From an uncultured Anaerolineaceae bacterium (GTDB taxonomy: Bacteria > Chloroflexota > Anaerolineae > Promineifilales > Promineifilaceae), in NCBI GenBank assembly GCA_937967805.1, contig CALBTC010000401.1, positions 1 through 20,164 on the forward strand: a DNA stretch of 20,164 bases, read 5' to 3'. Shown piece after piece: positions 6,019 to 13,022 of the stretch. Under the pieces are notes generated by a model. The model was not told the DNA's origin. It did not search any database and was given only the letters and a program-made list of their open reading frames with translations. Position 1 is the first letter of the stretch. The number at the start of each line of letters is the position of its first letter. The position numbers and the translations under genes are program-made.

Positions 6019-7476
6019 TTACCGGGTAATGCGCTGGTACAGTGCTGTTGTTTCTTCGGAAGGAAAAATGTCTAATTCATCACTTAATAGTTGCTGACAA
6101 GTCTGGTATTGACGGATGGCCAGATGACGCTGCCCCTGCGCCAAGTAGCATTTCATGATTCTATTGTGAGCCGCTTCATGGCAATTGTCCTGTGTAAGGA
6201 GTTTTTGACATAATACGAGCGCGGCCGTATATTCTTTTCGCTCCATGTAATGCTGACTCAATCGATCGGCGACGTGCAAATAGAGAGTCTTGATTTGTTC
6301 CCGACGCGGGTTGGCCCATTCTTCGTAAATGTCGCCGATTAAAAACTCACCTTGATAAAGACTTTCGGCCACACTATATTCCGCCATCGCTTGTTTAGTC
6401 TGCCCGGCAATTTCCTGACGTTGACCAACTCTAGCGTGTTTTTCGAATTCTTCGCAATCTATCCAGGTCCTCATTTCTGGATTGAGGAAATAACGGTCGT
6501 TTTCGTAGAGGATATGTTGAAAATCTTGTTCTTCCCATTTTAAAGTCTGGCGCAAGGAATAGATCGCCTGGTGTAAATTACGGCGGGCTGCTTCTGAATC
6601 AACGTCAGGCCAAAAAACAGTCATTAAAATATCTTTGACACACGGTTGCTCATGATGAGCAATGAGATACTTCAGGATGAGCTGGCCCTTGATCCCGTTC
6701 CAATTTTCGATTAGTTGATCATTTTGGAAGACGCGGAAAGGGCCTAAACAATAAACAACCAAGTGAGGTGCGGTCTTTTGCTGGCGACTGATAGCGGGAG
6801 GCACGGCCGTTTCCACCGCATCTATCTTTCCCTCAACTTCCACTAGGGGGCGCTTGTCAACTTTTCTAACTATTTCTTTCGAACGTTCTTCTGTAGAGGA
6901 AAAACGCTTCGCGTCTTTAATTGACAAATTTTCTTCTTCTGGTCGCAAATCTGGTGAGGACGTTAAATCCGGGACTGTTCCAGCGACATCACCACCTGCA
7001 CCAACGCTGTCAATCAGAGGCTTCGAAGCAGCGGGCTCCTTGCCGAATCCGAAGAACTCTATCAGCCGTTGCCACACGCTGTCACGCTTTTTTGGTCTGG
7101 GGGTTTGATCTCTCGCCAGATCTAATGAATTTTCCTGTGAACTAAGCAGGCCTGGTACGGCCGTTTCCGACCCACCTCCCACCATTTCCAACAGCTTGTT
7201 TAGCTCGGCGTCCATCTGATCACGCCGCGTTTCAGATTGGTGAAACGCTTCCTTATGAAACGACACTTCTTGCTGAAGTTGAATACAGCTGGCGCAGAGC
7301 TGGCGTGCCGCAGCTAGTAGCGCCGCTCTCTCCACGTCATCATGGTCAATCGCTTTTTTATGTGCTTTTTCTAGACTGGTTGCGATCTGGTTATATTGAT
7401 TGTTTGCCAGCAATGAATGCCAGACTCCCCGCTTATCTTCCGGTTTGCGAACCACAACCTCTTCCGCGGGAGGCAT
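6019..7476 (-). CDS. SARP/BTAD-type transcriptional regulator with coiled-coil N-terminal region
   Basis: The product has 485 residues from the ATG at 7476, which has GGAG about 9 nt upstream. A GTG at 7491 is in frame but has no ribosome binding site. Residues 1-100 are helical and heptad-like, starting W-H-S-L-L-A-N-N, with a Cys-x-x-Cys at 61-64. Residues 100-235 are a polar, low-complexity linker containing S-V-W-Q-R-L-I-E-F-F (133-142). A winged-helix DNA-binding domain follows at about 238-335 (C-L-G-P-F-R-V-F, then I-L-M-T-V-F-W-P-D and A-R-R-N-L-H-Q-A-I-Y-S-L-R). The bacterial transcriptional activator domain (TPR-like) covers about 340-485. Such proteins activate nearby genes by binding direct repeats. 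It has no ATPase or sensor domain, so the N-terminal coils may take the signal. It precedes the cassette on the same strand and is the obvious candidate regulator. It carries octamers at 6803 and 7157. Confidence 0.85.
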   Translation of the reverse strand: MPPAEEVVVRKPEDKRGVWHSLLANNQYNQIATSLEKAHKKAIDHDDVERAALLAAARQLCASCIQLQQEVSFHKEAFHQSETRRDQMDAELNKLLEMVGGGSETAVPGLLSSQENSLDLARDQTPRPKKRDSVWQRLIEFFGFGKEPAASKPLIDSVGAGGDVAGTVPDLTSSPDLRPEEENLSIKDAKRFSSTEERSKEIVRKVDKRPLVEVEGKIDAVETAVPPAISRQQKTAPHLVVYCLGPFRVFQNDQLIENWNGIKGQLILKYLIAHHEQPCVKDILMTVFWPDVDSEAARRNLHQAIYSLRQTLKWEEQDFQHILYENDRYFLNPEMRTWIDCEEFEKHARVGQRQEIAGQTKQAMAEYSVAESLYQGEFLIGDIYEEWANPRREQIKTLYLHVADRLSQHYMERKEYTAALVLCQKLLTQDNCHEAAHNRIMKCYLAQGQRHLAIRQYQTCQQLLSDELDIFPSEETTALYQRITR

Positions 7477-7637
7477 TTGAGAACACTCCACTGAACGAGC
7501 GCCCGCCCACCACGCAAAACAACAAATTAATTCGATTGTAGATACTCTGGCTTACGCAAGGATCGAAATTCTTTGAAGGATGGCGCTAAAACGGTTTCGC
7601 TCGTACTACTCAGGATAACTTTTACATCATAACACAA

Positions 7638-7682
7638 ACAGGAGGCAAAATGATATGTCTCCTGTCCCTCTCATCGCGATAA
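7638..7682 (+). promoter_or_regulatory. Possible leader peptide inside a hairpin that hides its ribosome binding site
   Basis: The arms ACAGGAG (7638-7644) and CTCCTGT (7659-7665) pair perfectly around a 14-nt loop. The AGGAGG at 7640-7645 is followed 4 nt later by an ATG (7650) opening a 10-codon frame, Met-Ile-Cys-Leu-Leu-Ser-Leu-Ser-Ser-Arg, with TAA at 7680-7682. Pairing would occlude the ribosome binding site. No promoter in front of it is clear, so it may be coincidental. Confidence 0.3.
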
Positions 7683-7764
7683 ACGTATTTCCTTCTTGTT
7701 TTCCACTAAATTAAAAAATCCGTATGCCTGCCACAACCCGCCGTAAAGTAGTGCACGAACAAAA

Positions 7765-7849
7765 GTTAACCAGGGTTAATTTTTTTTGTCACATTGGTTA
7801 ATTTTTGTTATAAACCTACGTTAACAATAAGCTTGGCAAAGGTTAAACC
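7765..7849. promoter_or_regulatory. Cluster of GGTTAA / GTTAAC elements, candidate operator
   Basis: GGTTAATTTTT occurs exactly twice, at 7774-7784 and 7796-7806, 22 nt apart (about two helical turns). TTAACC-AG-GGTTAA (7766-7779) is a perfect inverted repeat. GTTAAC recurs at 7820-7825 and GGTTAAACC at 7841-7849. One copy sits just before the -35 and one in the spacer of the promoter below, where a regulator would act. Confidence 0.45.
7786..7814 (+). promoter_or_regulatory. Sigma70-like promoter of the metal ATPase gene
   Basis: The -35 TTGTCA (7786-7791) and -10 TATAAA (7809-7814) are separated by exactly 17 nt. Transcription would begin near 7821, giving a leader of about 115 nt before the ATG at 7936. 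Confidence 0.55.
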
Positions 7850-7935
7850 AATGCCCTTTGTCACGCCAAAAAAGAACAAAAATCAATGACCAACTTGGAC
7901 CCCCGCGCCTAAAATATGGGAAAAGGATTAATCAC

Positions 7936-10326
7936 ATGGATGATAACCCCCAAACAGACCATGAAGAAAGTTGTGCCGACCTGATCAACGAAGCCATTAC
8001 CGACCAGGAAGGCATTGTTCAGGTAAGCCTGCACCCGCAAGACGGCCGTCTAGAAATTGACTACGACCCCACCAAACTGTCTGAACCCACCGTAGAAAAG
8101 GTAGCCCAACAGGTAAGCCCCATCTTGCAGGAGCGCTGGCACACCTGCACCATGCGGCTCGGCCGCCAGGGAGGGCGCGCCTGCGAATCGTGCGCCATCG
8201 GGCTGGAGAAGCAGCTCAGCCAGCTGCCCGGCGTGCGCCGGGCCACCGCCAGCTATCTGGGCGGCGCGCTTTCCGTCACCTATAACGATCAGCTCATCTC
8301 CCCCGATGAAATTTCGCGCCATGTGCAAAACATGGGCGTTGTCGTGTCCCCCTCCGCCGCCGAAATGGCCCCTGCCGAACCGGCCCTGCCTAGCCCAACC
8401 TCCCCGCTGCGGCGCGCCTGGGATTGGCTGGCAGACGGCCGTCTCGAAGCCATCTTTACCGTCATCACCCTCATCACCATGATTGGCGGCCTCGTTGCTG
8501 AGCGACAAGAGGCGGCCACCGCCGCCACCGTGCTGTTTGTCATTGCCTACATCGCCGGCGGCACCTTTGGCCTACAAGGGGGCATCGAATCGCTGCGCAA
8601 CCGCACCATTGACGTCGATCTGCTCATGATTTTGGCCGCCGTGGGTGCCGCCATCGTCGGCGAACCGTTTGAAGGGGCGATGCTGCTCTTCCTGTTTTCG
8701 CTGTCCAACGTGCTGCAAGATTTTGCCCTGGACCGCACGCGCAATGCCATTAAAGCTCTGATGGAGCTGCGTCCGGCGCAGGCGCTGGTGCGGCGCGGCG
8801 ACAACACCTATTTGCTGCCCATCGAAAAAGTAGTCGTCAGCGACCGTATTATCGTGAAGCCGGGTGAGCGGCTGCCGCTGGATGGTGTTGTGGTGGACGG
8901 CCGTTCCGCCATCGACCAATCCTCCATCACCGGCGAATCGATGCCGGTGAGCAAAACCGTCGGTGACTCCGTATTTGCCGGCACCATCAACAAAAACGGC
9001 AGCCTGGAAATTCGCGTCACCAGGCTGGCCAAAGATTCCACCCTGGCCAAGCTGATCCAGATGGTGGAAGAAGCCCACAGCGAAAAAGCGGAAACTCAGC
9101 GCTTTATCGACACCGCCGAGCAATATTATGCGATGGGGGTCATTGTGCTCACCATTTTGGTGGCCGCCGTGCCCATGCTGTTCTGGCAAGAGGCGTTCAG
9201 CGCAGCCTTTTACCGCGCCATGACGGTGATGGTGGCCGCTTCACCCTGTGCTATCGTCATCAGCACGCCGGCCACGGTGCTGTCGGCCATTGGCAACGGC
9301 GCGCGGCGCGGCATCTTGTTTAAGGGTGGCGTCTACGTCGAAAATGCGGCCACTGTCAAAGTGATCGCCTTCGACAAAACCGGCACGCTCACCGTGGGCG
9401 AGCCGCAGGTGACCGACATCACCCCCCTCAGCGACACCCTCAGCGAAGATGAGCTGCTGGCTCTGGCCGCCGCCGTCGAGGCCAAATCGGAGCATCCATT
9501 GGCCCAGGCCACGGTGAAGGCTGCCAAAGAGCGCGATCTCACCTGGCCGGAAGCGGACGATTTTCAGGCAACGACCGGGCAGGGAGTGGCGGCATACGTG
9601 GGTCAAAAGCATATTCGCATCGGCAACGGCCGTTTCTTCACCAACTATCAGACCACGGGCCTGGACGCTGCCAAAGCCGAACTGGATCGCCTGCAGAAGC
9701 TGGCCAAAACGGCCGTGCTGGTAGCCGAAGTGGACGATGATGTGGCAACGGCCGTCATCCTCGGTGTGCTGGCTTATGCCGACGTCATTCGCCCCGACGC
9801 ACCCGACGTGGTGCACGCCCTGCACGCCCACGGCGTTGAGCACGTCGTCATGCTCACCGGCGACAACGACGACGTGGCCAAACAAATTGCCGCCCAGGTG
9901 GGCGTCGATGACTATTTTGCTGATTTGCTGCCGGAAGATAAGGTAACGGCCGTTAAAAAGGTGCGCCAGCAGTACGGTCCGGTGGTGATGGTTGGCGACG
10001 GCGTCAACGACGCCCCGGCTCTGGCCACGGCCGACATCGGCATTGCCATGGGCGCTGCCGGCACCGACGTAGCATTGGAAACGGCCGACATCGTACTGAT
10101 GTCCGACGATTTGAACAATTTACCCTACGTCATCGGCCTCAGCCGCAAAACGCGGCAGACGCTGCTGCAAAATTTGGGCTTCGCCATCTTCATGATTTTG
10201 CTTATGCTGGGCACCATCTTCTTCTCCGGCCTGGCGCTGCCTGCGGCCGTAGTCGGCCATGAAGGCGGCACGGTCCTTGTTTCCCTCAACGGCCTGCGCA
10301 TGTTGGGCTACAAACCGAGCGGATAA
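7936..10326 (+). CDS. P1B-4-type heavy-metal transporting P-type ATPase
   Basis: The product has 796 residues. The ATG at 7936 has AAGGA 8 nt upstream; a TTG at 7858 in the same frame has no such site. The protein exports transition metal ions using ATP. In order: a degenerate ferredoxin-like domain (about 8-66), a second HMA-like domain with C-E-S-C (83-86), the membrane helices, T-G-E-S (332-335) of the actuator, S-P-C (436-438) in the metal-binding helix, D-K-T-G-T with phosphorylated Asp480, H-P (520-521), T-G-D-N (641-644) and G-D-G-V-N-D (687-692). H-E-G-G-T (775-779) lies in the last membrane helix. SPC together with HEGGT is the signature of the P1B-4 subgroup (CoaT/CtpD-like), linked to Co, Fe, Ni or Zn; Cu/Ag pumps have CPC. 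Two N-terminal HMA-like domains are unusual for P1B-4. It carries seven octamers, so it looks resident. Confidence 0.93.
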   Translation: MDDNPQTDHEESCADLINEAITDQEGIVQVSLHPQDGRLEIDYDPTKLSEPTVEKVAQQVSPILQERWHTCTMRLGRQGGRACESCAIGLEKQLSQLPGVRRATASYLGGALSVTYNDQLISPDEISRHVQNMGVVVSPSAAEMAPAEPALPSPTSPLRRAWDWLADGRLEAIFTVITLITMIGGLVAERQEAATAATVLFVIAYIAGGTFGLQGGIESLRNRTIDVDLLMILAAVGAAIVGEPFEGAMLLFLFSLSNVLQDFALDRTRNAIKALMELRPAQALVRRGDNTYLLPIEKVVVSDRIIVKPGERLPLDGVVVDGRSAIDQSSITGESMPVSKTVGDSVFAGTINKNGSLEIRVTRLAKDSTLAKLIQMVEEAHSEKAETQRFIDTAEQYYAMGVIVLTILVAAVPMLFWQEAFSAAFYRAMTVMVAASPCAIVISTPATVLSAIGNGARRGILFKGGVYVENAATVKVIAFDKTGTLTVGEPQVTDITPLSDTLSEDELLALAAAVEAKSEHPLAQATVKAAKERDLTWPEADDFQATTGQGVAAYVGQKHIRIGNGRFFTNYQTTGLDAAKAELDRLQKLAKTAVLVAEVDDDVATAVILGVLAYADVIRPDAPDVVHALHAHGVEHVVMLTGDNDDVAKQIAAQVGVDDYFADLLPEDKVTAVKKVRQQYGPVVMVGDGVNDAPALATADIGIAMGAAGTDVALETADIVLMSDDLNNLPYVIGLSRKTRQTLLQNLGFAIFMILLMLGTIFFSGLALPAAVVGHEGGTVLVSLNGLRMLGYKPSG

Positions 10327-10349
10327 TTGTGAATGGTGAATTGTGAATG
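10326..10349. repeat. Short direct repeat ATTGTGAATG
   Basis: ATTGTGAATG occurs at 10326-10335 and 10340-10349, separated by GTGA. The second copy supplies the ATG of the following small gene. It resembles intergenic repeats of the GTGAATG type. Confidence 0.45.
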
Positions 10350-10460
10350 AATGACCCGCAGCAAAAAAAATGGACGGCCGTCGCCGCCCTGCTGCCGCTG
10401 GCGCTGGGCTTTGTGGTGACCTTTTTTGTGGCTCAGATTTGTCATTTGTTTAGCGGCTGA
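10347..10460 (+). CDS. 37-residue single-span membrane protein
   Basis: This short frame begins at the ATG at 10347, 20 nt after the ATPase stop, and ends with TGA at 10458-10460. The product starts M-N-D-P-Q-Q-K-K-W, followed by a single hydrophobic helix from about Thr10 to Ile31, then C-H-L-F-S-G. Codon choice is GC-rich at third positions like the ATPase, and it contains an ACGGCCGT read as Thr-Ala-Val, as elsewhere in this genome. The ribosome binding site is weak (GGTGA, 7 nt away), so it is probably expressed by coupling to the ATPase. It could be an accessory or stabilising subunit of the pump, by analogy with other small membrane partners of transporters. No family is recognised, and the short length leaves some doubt that it is a gene. 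Confidence 0.55.
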   Translation: MNDPQQKKWTAVAALLPLALGFVVTFFVAQICHLFSG

Positions 10461-10469
10461 TCTTCATCA

Positions 10470-10498
10470 TTTACAAATACACACAAATTCGCTATATT
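10470..10498 (+). promoter_or_regulatory. Sigma70-like promoter of the vapB-type gene
   Basis: TTTACA (10470-10475) and TATATT (10493-10498) are 17 nt apart, a near-consensus arrangement. The start would fall near 10505, immediately before the palindrome at 10506-10532 and about 60 nt before the ATG at 10567. Confidence 0.55.
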
Positions 10499-10505
10499 TT
10501 ACACA

Positions 10506-10532
10506 TTACAGGGGACTCAAAGTGCCCTGTAA
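10506..10532. promoter_or_regulatory. 27-nt palindrome in the vapB leader, candidate autoregulatory operator
   Basis: The arms TTACAGGG (10506-10513) and CCCTGTAA (10525-10532) pair perfectly, with a further ACT/AGT inner pairing after one mismatch. It covers the predicted transcription start. VapB-type antitoxins usually bind palindromes in their own promoter, which fits. It could also end ATPase transcription, but the following T-run is poor. Confidence 0.5.
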
Positions 10533-10566
10533 CTGTTTAATGCAGTGAAGAAAAAGAAGATGAAGA

Positions 10567-10782
10567 ATGCGCACCAATATCGTTTTAGATGATAAATTAG
10601 TAGAACGCGCTCAAGAGCTCACAGGGCTAAAAACCAAGCGTGCAGTTGTCGAAGAGGCACTGCGCGTCATGATTCAGCTAAAAGAACAGGCACTGGTACG
10701 AGACTTACGCGGCAAGCTGCAATGGGAAGGAAATTTAGACGAGATGAGAGAGAGTCGCTTAGTAAAAACTGAGCTCGGTTAA
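10567..10782 (+). CDS. vapB: VapB-type antitoxin (Arc/MetJ-like DNA-binding protein), no VapC seen
   Basis: The product has 71 residues from the ATG at 10567, behind a purine-rich GAAGATGAAGA leader. It begins M-R-T-N-I-V-L-D-D, the ribbon strand of ribbon-helix-helix antitoxins, then L-T-G-L-K-T-K-R-A-V-V-E-E-A-L (18-32) typical of VapB. The C-terminal W-E-G-N-L-D-E-M-R (53-61) fits the part that wraps the toxin. VapB neutralises the VapC PIN-domain RNase and represses its own operon. No PIN-domain frame follows: the 262 nt to the next gene hold no plausible toxin. It is therefore an orphan antitoxin, either a remnant that lost its partner or one acting on a toxin elsewhere. Its own promoter and palindrome suggest it is still regulated. 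The nucleotide composition is AT-richer than the ATPase. Confidence 0.82.
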   Translation: MRTNIVLDDKLVERAQELTGLKTKRAVVEEALRVMIQLKEQALVRDLRGKLQWEGNLDEMRESRLVKTELG

Positions 10783-11044
10783 CCAATTATTCTTGCGGCA
10801 AACGGCCGTTCACCGCCCCGGCCCATTCATCAACGCCCCATCCCCCACTATCCCCCCAAATCGAGACAACCAGACGCCCCCTCTTGAAAATGCACTTCGC
10901 GAAATCCTGTACTTTGATAAGCACATGCAGATTCCCCATCCAGCGAAGCTCACGGTGCAACGTGTTGTGTGGCCGAAAATTTTCAGAGTCATGTCCGGTC
11001 GCAATAGCGTTCCGATAATTAGACCACGCAAAGCACAGAACAAG
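10783..11044. other. Convergent intergenic region without a recognisable gene
   Basis: These 262 nt lie between the antitoxin gene and the end of the helicase operon. They hold one octamer (10802-10809) and the palindrome GAAAATTTTC (10975-10984). No toxin, RNA gene or rho-independent terminator is evident. A long plus-strand frame here runs into the antisense of the helicase and looks fortuitous. Confidence 0.6.
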
Positions 11045-13018
11045 TTAAACTGGGTCCTTCAAAATCTCTGGCAGCGGACCGACATAGGTTATGACCAGGC
11101 GCTGTCCGGCACGGGTGATGGCCATGTACAGCTTGCGCGTGTTGTCTCGAATCAGGTCGGCGCGTTCTTCATCCGATAAGCGAATGCTTTGCTCCATTTC
11201 GTATAAATCGTGAATGCCCATTAGAAAAACAATGGGGCTTTCTAGCCCGGTGGCCGCATTTAGGGAGCAGACCCGAATTTGATCTTGTGGCGTATCTTTG
11301 CCGGGGTCAACGGCCGTATTCGCCCCAAATACTCTATTCAGCCGCGCCGTAATATGCGACGTTTCTTCCCGGCTGGCATGAATCACCAAAATGTCTCGCC
11401 AGGGCACCCCGTTTTGGTGCAGTTGCCGAATTTCATTGATGACGCGTGTGACCTCATCCTGCTCGCTGGTCAGCGGAATGACCACCGGCAGCACGCCATG
11501 CGGCATGTGATCCACATCCGGGATAACCACATCTTCATCATCCTGCGGCAGCCGCCTGCGGTAAAACAAAGTAGCAAAATCTAGAATCTCGCGCGTGGTA
11601 CGATAACTTTTCGTAAGTCGATGTACACGGCCACGAACTTCGAGCCCGCTGGCAACCCACGATTGGCCTCGCTTCAAGAACCCTTGACTGGCGTCCGCCA
11701 CCAAAAATAGATGTCCCGTTTGCGGCGTCAGGATGCGCTTGATGATCTCAAACCAGAGCGGGGCAAAAAATTGGGCTTCATCAACCAAAATAATGTCATA
11801 GCGAGGCAGCGCGACCTCGCCTTCATGCCACAGCCGCCACAAAAGTCGGGGCACGTCACCCCAATCCATCAGCTGCCGCTGCTGCAAGCCGTGATGATAA
11901 CGTTCCATCGCCGCATAAACCCGTTTGCGCATCTGGTCTGATAAGGCAAAACCTCGCCCGGAACGATCGGCCGCTAAATAGTCGGCCTCGCAAAAAAGCA
12001 GCCGATCTTTGTACCAGTCGATTTCATCCATGAGCATTTGCTCGGAAACGGCCGTATCCCGCAAATGCTCATGCCAAACCTGGGTCACCAAATCCAGCCG
12101 GTCACGGTAGCGCACCAGGTCGCGCCACGGCTTATCTTTGGGCCAATGACGGCGGCACCAGCCCATGAAGGTCCGCATCTCAACCGCGCGATCCCCATCG
12201 CTTAAACGCACATATCGCCGGCGCAAATCGTGAATGAGGGCACGGTTGTGGGTCAGCAGTAGAATTTTCTTGCGGGGAAACAGGCGGCGCAGCATATAAG
12301 CACGGTAAATGACAATCAAAGATTTGCCGCTGCCGGCCACCCCGTTGATCAGGCGCAGCTTAAAATCTTTGGCCGTATCATGGCCTGTTTTGGACAGGTT
12401 TAAATCCAGCTTGAGCGCATGTTCCTGGTCATAATCCAGCAGGTAGCCGGATAACGCCGCTTCCGTATGGCGTTCTACCGGTTGGCGCACCGTAAAAACA
12501 GAGGGAACGACAACTTCCGGGGTAAAGTGCCGGCGCATCCGGTCGATTTGGGAAGAAGAAAGCGGTGGGGAGAGACGGCCGTTTACCCAATTTACAAACC
12601 GGTCAGGCGACAAATGCTCCTTACCCACCCAATGAAACATTTCCGACCGACGCAACGAATTCAACTGCTTGTCGGGCACGTTGGGAAACAAGACAGCGCC
12701 GGGCAAGTCGCCATGTGCCGGTAAAGTTTCCAGGAATTGCGACAGGCGCTGCTCTTCCTCCACCCCAACCAGCCTGGCTTTCTCGCCAAACAGATCCAGC
12801 TGATCGCTGCGCTGCACGTCCAGCGGCGTTGCTTCCGAAATGCTCAAAAACAGGAGTCGGTCCGCCCAGATCAGGCAAAAATCCGGTCCGGGACCGTGCA
12901 GCGCCGGTAAACGCTGGCAAACCACCGCCTCATCTGGCAACCGCTTCAAAACATTAAACAGGCGAATTACTTCAGGTGGCGACCCCTGAATCGGCGTCGC
13001 GGGGATCAGTTGCGCCAT
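11045..13018 (-). CDS. UvrD/REP-like superfamily 1A helicase with degenerate NERD-like N-terminus
   Basis: The product has 657 residues; the ATG at 13018 is 4 nt after the stop of the upstream helicase gene, so translation is probably coupled. The N-terminal third (about 30-130) resembles a NERD-type nuclease: G-P-D-F-C-L-I-W followed by strand L-L-F-L-S-I-S and a later A-V-L-F-P-N-V. The catalytic E-x-K is absent, so it may be inactive. The helicase motor has G-V-A-G-S-G-K-S (226-233), D-E-A-Q (413-416), S-Y-R-T-T-R-E-I (471-478), motif V around L-N-A-A-T-G-L-E-S (586-594) and motif VI Y-M-A-I-T-R-A (631-637). UvrD-like motors unwind DNA 3' to 5' in repair, replication restart or defence. 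Between the A and B motifs a long variable insert (about 270-400) is seen. Specific role unknown. Confidence 0.85.
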   Translation of the reverse strand: MAQLIPATPIQGSPPEVIRLFNVLKRLPDEAVVCQRLPALHGPGPDFCLIWADRLLFLSISEATPLDVQRSDQLDLFGEKARLVGVEEEQRLSQFLETLPAHGDLPGAVLFPNVPDKQLNSLRRSEMFHWVGKEHLSPDRFVNWVNGRLSPPLSSSQIDRMRRHFTPEVVVPSVFTVRQPVERHTEAALSGYLLDYDQEHALKLDLNLSKTGHDTAKDFKLRLINGVAGSGKSLIVIYRAYMLRRLFPRKKILLLTHNRALIHDLRRRYVRLSDGDRAVEMRTFMGWCRRHWPKDKPWRDLVRYRDRLDLVTQVWHEHLRDTAVSEQMLMDEIDWYKDRLLFCEADYLAADRSGRGFALSDQMRKRVYAAMERYHHGLQQRQLMDWGDVPRLLWRLWHEGEVALPRYDIILVDEAQFFAPLWFEIIKRILTPQTGHLFLVADASQGFLKRGQSWVASGLEVRGRVHRLTKSYRTTREILDFATLFYRRRLPQDDEDVVIPDVDHMPHGVLPVVIPLTSEQDEVTRVINEIRQLHQNGVPWRDILVIHASREETSHITARLNRVFGANTAVDPGKDTPQDQIRVCSLNAATGLESPIVFLMGIHDLYEMEQSIRLSDEERADLIRDNTRKLYMAITRAGQRLVITYVGPLPEILKDPV

Positions 13019-13022
13019 TTGT

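Larger units (their letters stand above)
7477..7935. other. 459-nt divergent intergenic control region
   Basis: This AT-rich stretch separates the minus-strand regulator from the plus-strand ATPase. It contains a hairpin with a possible 10-codon leader (7638-7682), a plus-strand sigma70-like promoter (7786-7814) and several GTTAAC/GGTTAA elements (7765-7849). I could not place a convincing promoter for the regulator on the minus strand, although one should lie in 7500-7640. Confidence 0.7.

Noticed and set aside
5782..6075. Plus-strand frame of 97 codons over the intergenic region
   Set aside because: It has no ribosome binding site, starts antisense to the adjacent gene start and ends inside the antisense of the regulator. 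No recognisable domain.
7477..7491. GTG start at 7491 for the regulator
   Set aside because: There is no ribosome binding site in front of it, while the ATG at 7476 has GGAG at good spacing.
7858..7935. TTG-start extension of the metal ATPase
   Set aside because: The added residues are not typical of the family, TTG is rare, and the ATG at 7936 has AAGGA at 8 nt.
10506..10532. Rho-independent terminator of the ATPase operon
   Set aside because: The stem is good, but the downstream sequence CTGTTTAA has only three T in a row, and the element sits exactly at the predicted vapB transcription start, so an operator is preferred.
10793..11179. Plus-strand frame of 128 codons after vapB, considered as a VapC toxin
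   Set aside because: It has no PIN-domain acidic residues in the expected pattern, is Pro-rich at the start, and runs into the antisense of the helicase gene.
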